In this document: positions 22,260 through 25,441 of the stretch, one piece after another
How the letters are laid out: each line of letters starts with the position of its first letter
How positions within the stretch are numbered: the stretch's first letter is position 1
Source: DATGSL01 sp964645585
GTDB taxonomy: Bacteria; Verrucomicrobiota; Verrucomicrobiia; Opitutales; T3Sed10-336
Direction: 5' to 3'
Assembly (NCBI GenBank): GCA_964645585.1
Contig: CAZYAN010000054.1
Coordinates: 1-25,441, forward strand
DNA: 25,441 bases
Position numbers and translations under genes: made by a program
The notes under the pieces: model-generated
The model's input: only the letters and a program-made list of their open reading frames with translations
What the model was told of the DNA's origin: nothing
The model's database searches: none

Positions 22260-23641
22260 GCAAGACGGCGGCTCTCCATGTTAAGAACGCTCCCTCTCCC
22301 CGCCTGGTGTTCACCTATCTCGGCGCCGGGGTGCTGTCGTTCTTTGTGCTCGGTGCGCTGACGGTATTGGGTTTCCGAGAGTGGAACGGCTTTTTCGCGG
22401 CAACCCGGCTGCTTGGTTGGGTGCATGTGGCCGTGCTGCTTTGGCTGAACCTGATTGTTTTTGGCGTACTATTTCAGTTTGTGCCGGTCGTGCTCAACGT
22501 CCGGCTCGGCAGCGAAAAGCTCGCTTGGGCGCAATTGTTCTTTTATTTGCCCGGCGCGATCGGCATGGCCGCTGCCTTCTGGATCGGCCGGCTCGACTGG
22601 CCGCTGCACGCGTTCGCCACTGTTCTCTGGGTCGGTTTCTTTTTGTTTATTTGGAACATGCTGGTCACCTACCGGAAGGTCACCGCCTGGACCTTGACCG
22701 CGCGATGTATTTACGCGGCGGTGCTTTACCTTCTGGCGACGATCATGCTCGGGCTGTTTCTGAGCATTCACCTGGCTTACCCGATGGGCAGTATCTCCCA
22801 CCTGACGCTGCTCAAGCTCCACGCGCATTTCGGATTGGTCGGATGGCTGCTGATGCTGGTGATGGGCATCTCGATGAAGCTGCTGCCGATGTTTCTGTTG
22901 TCGCACAACTACTCGACCCGGCCCGGGGAAGCGGCCTTTTACCTGGTGAACGCGGGGCTGCTTGCCTGGTCGCTCGGAGTGGTCCTCGACTGGCCCGGCT
23001 GGGCGCGCGCGATTTCCGCGGGCGTCCTCGCGATCGGGGTCATTTGTTACCTCGCGCAGGCATTCACGATCTTTCGCAAACGGAATAAGCTGAAATCGGA
23101 TCCGCACCGCCGGCACACGGTCCGGCGCATGGAGTTTCCGCTCCGTTTTGCCGCGTGCGCGTACGGTGTCTTGGCGGCCGCGGTGCTGACTGGCGCGGCT
23201 CTCGCGGTGTTCTGGCGGGTCATTCCGGTCGACTATCACAATCAGCTTGTACTGGTTTACGGGGCGCTGATCTTTCTCGGATTTTTCAGTCTGCTGACGC
23301 AGTCGTTCCTGTATAAGATCGTGCCGTTTTTGGTGTGGCTGACGAAGTTCAGCAACACGGCCGGACGGGTAAAGACGCCGCGGATTGAGACGCTTGCCCC
23401 GCGCAAAGCGGCGGTAGCGCAGTTGACGACCTATTCCGTCGGTACAGCGCTGATCGCTCTGTCACTCGCACTCAGTTTGCCGTGGATGACGGGTGCGGGC
23501 GGGGCGCTGGTATTCGTCAGTGCCGGTTGGCTTCCGTGCAATCTCATTTCAATCTGGTTCCGGGCTGTGCCGCTCGGGGCAATCGAGCGGGCGCCTTCTT
23601 GCGAAGCGCCGCCGGAGCCAGCGCGGCAGCGGGTTCAATGA
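22256..23641 (+). CDS. 12-TM haem-copper-oxidase subunit I-like membrane protein
   Basis: The 461-aa product has about twelve hydrophobic segments and resembles short CcoN/NorB-like or NnrS-like proteins found near denitrification genes. A pattern H-x5-W-x6-G-x6-P occurs in TM2 (His57, Trp63, Gly70, Pro77) and again with the same spacing in TM6 (His191, Trp197, Gly204, Pro211). A degenerate version is in TM10 (Ala337, Phe343, Ser350, Pro357). Three four-helix units fit the pseudo-threefold symmetry of haem-copper oxidase subunit I. The HxH at 189-191 and His57 are candidate haem ligands. The HPEVY- or HH-type copper-site motifs of true oxidases are not visible, so terminal oxidase activity is doubtful. 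It overlaps a possible small ORF upstream, and its stop is 9 bp before the DUF59 gene. Confidence 0.72.
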   Translation: MSKTAALHVKNAPSPRLVFTYLGAGVLSFFVLGALTVLGFREWNGFFAATRLLGWVHVAVLLWLNLIVFGVLFQFVPVVLNVRLGSEKLAWAQLFFYLPGAIGMAAAFWIGRLDWPLHAFATVLWVGFFLFIWNMLVTYRKVTAWTLTARCIYAAVLYLLATIMLGLFLSIHLAYPMGSISHLTLLKLHAHFGLVGWLLMLVMGISMKLLPMFLLSHNYSTRPGEAAFYLVNAGLLAWSLGVVLDWPGWARAISAGVLAIGVICYLAQAFTIFRKRNKLKSDPHRRHTVRRMEFPLRFAACAYGVLAAAVLTGAALAVFWRVIPVDYHNQLVLVYGALIFLGFFSLLTQSFLYKIVPFLVWLTKFSNTAGRVKTPRIETLAPRKAAVAQLTTYSVGTALIALSLALSLPWMTGAGGALVFVSAGWLPCNLISIWFRAVPLGAIERAPSCEAPPEPARQRVQ

Positions 23642-23650
23642 CGGTGGCTG

Positions 23651-23962
23651 ATGCCGATGGCGATTTTATCCGAAAACCGAATACGGCAGATCCTGCGAAC
23701 CGTGGATGATCCGGAAATCGGAATCAACATCGTCGACCTCGGTTTTGTCCACAAAATCGTCTCCGAAACCGGCCGCATCGAAATCCAGCTGGCATTGACC
23801 AGTCAGGTCTGCCCGATGCGCGAGGCGATTCTCAACTGGATACGGGAGGCGGTGCGGCGGGAAACCGATCAGGAGCTTCACCTCGACACCGACACCGCGC
23901 CGCCGTGGACGCCGGAGAAAATCGACCCTCGGCTGTATGAAACTTCCGAATACGACGAGTGA
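23651..23962 (+). CDS. DUF59/MIP18-family metal-sulfur cluster assembly protein
   Basis: The 103-aa product carries the DUF59 signature: RTVDDPEIGINIVDLGFVHKI near the N-terminus and LTSQVCPM with conserved Cys54 (first ATG numbering). Members (SufT, PaaD, MIP18/AE7 relatives) help load Fe-S or other metal clusters onto target proteins. ATG 23651 gives the longest frame. ATG 23657 has better spacing from GGTGG and may be the real start. The gene follows the oxidase-like protein closely and its stop overlaps a GTG of the QueD frame. Within this cluster it may mature a metalloprotein, which is an inference from context only. Confidence 0.88.
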   Translation: MPMAILSENRIRQILRTVDDPEIGINIVDLGFVHKIVSETGRIEIQLALTSQVCPMREAILNWIREAVRRETDQELHLDTDTAPPWTPEKIDPRLYETSEYDE

Positions 23963-24006
23963 CTGACACGGAGAGGGTACGGCATCTTGCGTTCAGCGCA
24001 CGGATC

Positions 24007-24480
24007 ATGTTTACCTGCACCAAGCTTTACACGGATATCTCCTTTGCCCATCGCCAGCATCGGCACGAAGGCCCTTGCGCGCTGATTCACGGCCACAACT
24101 GGAGCCTTGAAGTTCAGTTTGGCTGCGAGCGGCTTGATGAAAACGGCTTTGTGATTGATTTTGGCCGGTTGACGTTTCTGGAAGAATGGATCGAGCGTCA
24201 TCTCGATCACGCCTGTGTATTCAATCAGGATGATCCGTTGCGCGAACGCTTGGTTCAGGCGGCTCCGGGTTGCTGGAAACCGTATGTGATCCCGAATTGT
24301 TCAAGCGAAGGGATCGCGCGTCACTTGTTTGGAATCTTTGACGAACTCGTTCGGCGGAACAGCGGAGGCCGCGCCTTTATTGTGTCTGTCGCCGTTTTTG
24401 AAGACAGCCGGAACCGGGCCTGCTTCCGCAATCGAGATGGGGGCGACCATGAGGCGACTGATCACCGCTGCCCCGATTGA
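24007..24480 (+). CDS. queD: 6-carboxytetrahydropterin synthase family protein (QueD/PTPS)
   Basis: From ATG 24007 the product is 157 aa. An in-frame GTG at 23959, overlapping the DUF59 stop, would add 16 residues that do not look conserved. Family marks are SFAHRQ (first zinc His), CALIHGHNWSLEV with the catalytic Cys and the HxH zinc ligands, and FVIDFGRL. Also present are HLDHACVFNQDDP and a C-terminal VAVFEDSRNRACF with the catalytic-site acidic residue. QueD acts in queuosine/7-deazaguanine biosynthesis, and PTPS relatives make biopterin-like cofactors. No queC, queE or queF is nearby, so the pathway cannot be fixed. Its place after DUF59 in an NO/oxygen-type cluster is unusual. Confidence 0.88.
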   Translation: MFTCTKLYTDISFAHRQHRHEGPCALIHGHNWSLEVQFGCERLDENGFVIDFGRLTFLEEWIERHLDHACVFNQDDPLRERLVQAAPGCWKPYVIPNCSSEGIARHLFGIFDELVRRNSGGRAFIVSVAVFEDSRNRACFRNRDGGDHEATDHRCPD

Positions 24481-24512
24481 AGAAAAGCAAGGAGTGGGGA
24501 ACCTTGTTTCCC

Positions 24513-24761
24513 ATGAAAACGACGCAAAGCCGGATGAAACACGCGTACCCGGAAGGGCGGGTGGCGACGACAATTGAGCGACAGACGGCAAAGATCCCGT
24601 CGGACCTTTTCTTGTGGGCCGCCGGCGTTTCGATTGTCGGGTCATTGACACTGAAGAGCATGAGGCGCGACGAGGACGCGCTCTTTGTCGGCCAATGGGC
24701 ACCGACGTTCTTGCTCCTCGGTACCTACAACAAGTTGGTGAAGCTGTTGGACTCCGATTGA
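24513..24761 (+). CDS. Small conserved membrane protein of unknown function
   Basis: The 82-aa product starts at ATG 24513 with KTTQSRMKHAYPEGRVATTIERQTAKIPSDLFLW, followed by a hydrophobic segment (WAAGVSIVGSLTL) and a second one (WAPTFLLLGTYNKLV). The pattern AYPEGRVA.TIE.QTAK.PSD...W and FVGQWAPTFLLLG.YNKLVK recalls a short conserved family seen in Acidobacteriota and Verrucomicrobiota, from memory only. In-frame TTG 24504 lies 9 bases from AAGGAG and is a plausible alternative start. A 7-bp stem (24496-24512) ends directly before the ATG. Function is unknown. Confidence 0.75.
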   Translation: MKTTQSRMKHAYPEGRVATTIERQTAKIPSDLFLWAAGVSIVGSLTLKSMRRDEDALFVGQWAPTFLLLGTYNKLVKLLDSD

Positions 24762-24794
24762 GCAAATCGTCTCAATCGTCCCGGAGATGGTGAT

Positions 24795-24824
24795 GCGCAA
24801 GCGAGGTTGATCCCTCGCTTGCGC
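24795..24824. terminator. Strong hairpin downstream of the small membrane protein gene
   Basis: GCGCAAGCGAGG and CCTCGCTTGCGC form a perfect 12-bp stem around the 6-base loop TTGATC, 33 bp after the preceding stop. No T run follows, so it is not a textbook intrinsic terminator, but position and stability fit a transcript-end or mRNA-stabilising structure for the block starting at 21472. Confidence 0.55.
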
Positions 24825-24947
24825 TCGCCGGGGCGATGGTCGGGATGATCTTTTTCCTGAACGAGCTTTGATGCCGGTCCTCGGTTGCGAACGCGTTCGG
24901 CCGGATATACGTTGATCCTAAATTCACCACTAAGAACGTAATTCTTT

Positions 24948-25078
24948 AACCACGAATGGACACAAATAAACACAAATGAGGACCGTAGATTTTTGATATA
25001 TGCATCTCACCCATTGGGTGAACGAGGATACCGGGGCATCGTTTCATAATTCGTGTTGATTCGTGCCATTCGTGGTTT
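24948..25078. repeat. MITE-like inverted repeat element (about 131 bp)
   Basis: The left end AACCACGAATGGACACAAAT (24948-24967) continues as AAACACAAAT. The right end, read on the minus strand from 25077, begins AACCACGAATGGCACGAATC and continues as AACACGAAT. The first 12 bases are identical; after one gap the rest differs at a few positions (A/G and A/C changes). The interior is AT-rich and holds a small hairpin CACCC-ATT-GGGTG near 25009-25021. Short palindromic elements with this ACCACGAATG end are common in environmental bacterial genomes. No ORF is inside it. Confidence 0.65.
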
Positions 25079-25109
25079 CTCAACTGCGGTGTTTAGGTTG
25101 GTTTTGCAC

Positions 25110-25144
25110 GGAGCCGGACCGGAATTAGCTCTTGGTCCGGCTCC
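25110..25144. repeat. Perfect 11-bp palindrome upstream of the truncated ORF
   Basis: GGAGCCGGACC and GGTCCGGCTCC pair perfectly around a 13-base loop. The structure lies 35 bp before a well-formed ribosome site and ATG at 25180. It may be a terminator of an earlier gene, a REP-like unit linked to the adjacent transposase remnant, or a 5' leader element. The gap 24762-25179 otherwise holds only the hairpin and MITE-like repeat listed separately; no gene was seen in it. Confidence 0.5.
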
Positions 25145-25179
25145 TCATCCGAGAGGGACACTCAATAAGGGGGAGAAAA

Positions 25180-25263
25180 ATGAAAACAGTAGCCGGGGGA
25201 ATTTGTGCAGTGATTGCAGTTGCGGCCCCAGACTCCGCCAGACGATCCAGGAAGCGCTGGTAA
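25180..25263 (+). pseudogene. Truncated 5' end of an exported-protein gene
   Basis: GGGGGAG stands 5 bases before ATG 25180. The frame starts MKTVAGGICAVIAVAA, which looks like the beginning of a Sec signal peptide. After about residue 16 the sequence becomes the reverse complement of a transposase gene (PDSARRSRKRW) and stops at 25261. I infer a gene whose first 16 codons remain after insertion of, or recombination with, the adjacent transposase sequence. Confidence 0.5.
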
Positions 25264-25373
25264 TCCTTGGAATCCCGAAACAGCCTAAGCCGCTCGTCGC
25301 GCCAACTCCCGACCATCCGCCCGGTCACGTGATAGATCGCTCCCGGATACTGCACTCGCAAGGCACGTGCCAT
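25230..25373 (-). pseudogene. N-terminal remnant of a REP-associated tyrosine (Y1) transposase
   Basis: From ATG 25373 on the minus strand the product begins MARALRVQYPGAIYHVTGRM and continues DERLRLFRDSKDYQRFLDRLAES. This is the characteristic start of TnpA-REP/IS200-like transposases (MARPLR.EYPGA.YHVT.RG ... F.D..D...FL..L). After about residue 48 homology ends. The catalytic HxH region (usually MDNHFHLL) and the Tyr are absent, and the frame runs into unrelated sequence that is the antisense of the signal-peptide fragment. It is therefore a truncated, inactive copy. A palindrome AGGG-CTGA-CCCT at 25420-25431, just upstream of its start, fits a REP-like element. Confidence 0.75.
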
Positions 25374-25441
25374 GAAATCATGGAAAAGCCTTCACGTCTG
25401 CGAGTAAAGTGTTAATTCAAGGGCTGACCCTGACGGATCCG

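Noticed and set aside
22469..23239. 256-codon minus-strand frame opposite the oxidase-like gene
   Set aside because: Polar, Gln/Arg/His-rich translation that mirrors the hydrophobic codons of the plus-strand membrane protein.
25053..25415. 120-codon plus-strand frame across the transposase remnant
   Set aside because: It runs antisense to the recognisable TnpA-REP N-terminus and through palindromes, with no motif of its own.

Overview
The window is about 25 kb of high-GC bacterial chromosome. The best taxonomic guess is Verrucomicrobiota, probably Opitutaceae-like. This is an inference from a PEP-CTERM protein, a secreted protein with a DPDGDG / NLLEYALG calcium-binding signature and the C-terminal domain common in Opitutales, a prepilin-type secreted protein, and a secreted heparinase-type lyase. 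No rRNA or tRNA gene, CRISPR array or phage module was seen.

Layout. (1) 1-3029: a large HEAT-repeat protein fused to a C-terminal alpha/beta hydrolase. It is cut by the window start and carries an apparent -1 frameshift at a T run near 91-94. (2) 3279-4217: a small membrane-anchored protein followed by a DUF421/YetF membrane protein. (3) 4450-9869: the mutagenesis cassette imuA-imuB-dnaE2, with a LexA-like palindrome just before imuA and a TATAAT promoter before dnaE2. (4) 12905-9885, minus strand: three exported or surface proteins in a row (PEP-CTERM protein, EF-hand/TSP3-type secreted protein, type IV pilin-like pseudopilin). (5) 13154-16770: the haem uptake operon hmuT-hmuU-hmuV-hugZ, preceded by two Fur-like palindromes and a possible 25-codon leader ORF. 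(6) 20381-16862, minus strand: a CPBP-type intramembrane protease followed by a secreted heparinase II/III-like polysaccharide lyase. (7) 20542-24761: a Crp/Fnr regulator, a double DUF2249 protein behind a near-perfect FNR-type box, a possible 41-aa ORF, a 12-TM haem-copper-oxidase-like protein, a DUF59/MIP18 protein, a QueD homologue and a small conserved membrane protein. (8) 24762-25441: a non-coding, repeat-rich end with strong hairpins, a MITE-like inverted repeat, a truncated signal-peptide ORF and the N-terminal remnant of a REP-associated (Y1) transposase.

How the parts work together. The imuA/imuB/dnaE2 genes form a complete SOS translesion-synthesis system. hmuTUV imports haem across the inner membrane and HugZ probably degrades or handles it in the cytoplasm, so that block is an iron-limitation response. 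Block 7 looks like an oxygen- or nitric-oxide-responsive unit: the regulator keeps the FNR-type recognition residues E..SR, and the matching TTGAC-N4-ATCAA box lies in front of the next gene. The role of the oxidase-like membrane protein and its DUF2249/DUF59 partners is not established. This is the part of the window most likely to hold an under-described system.
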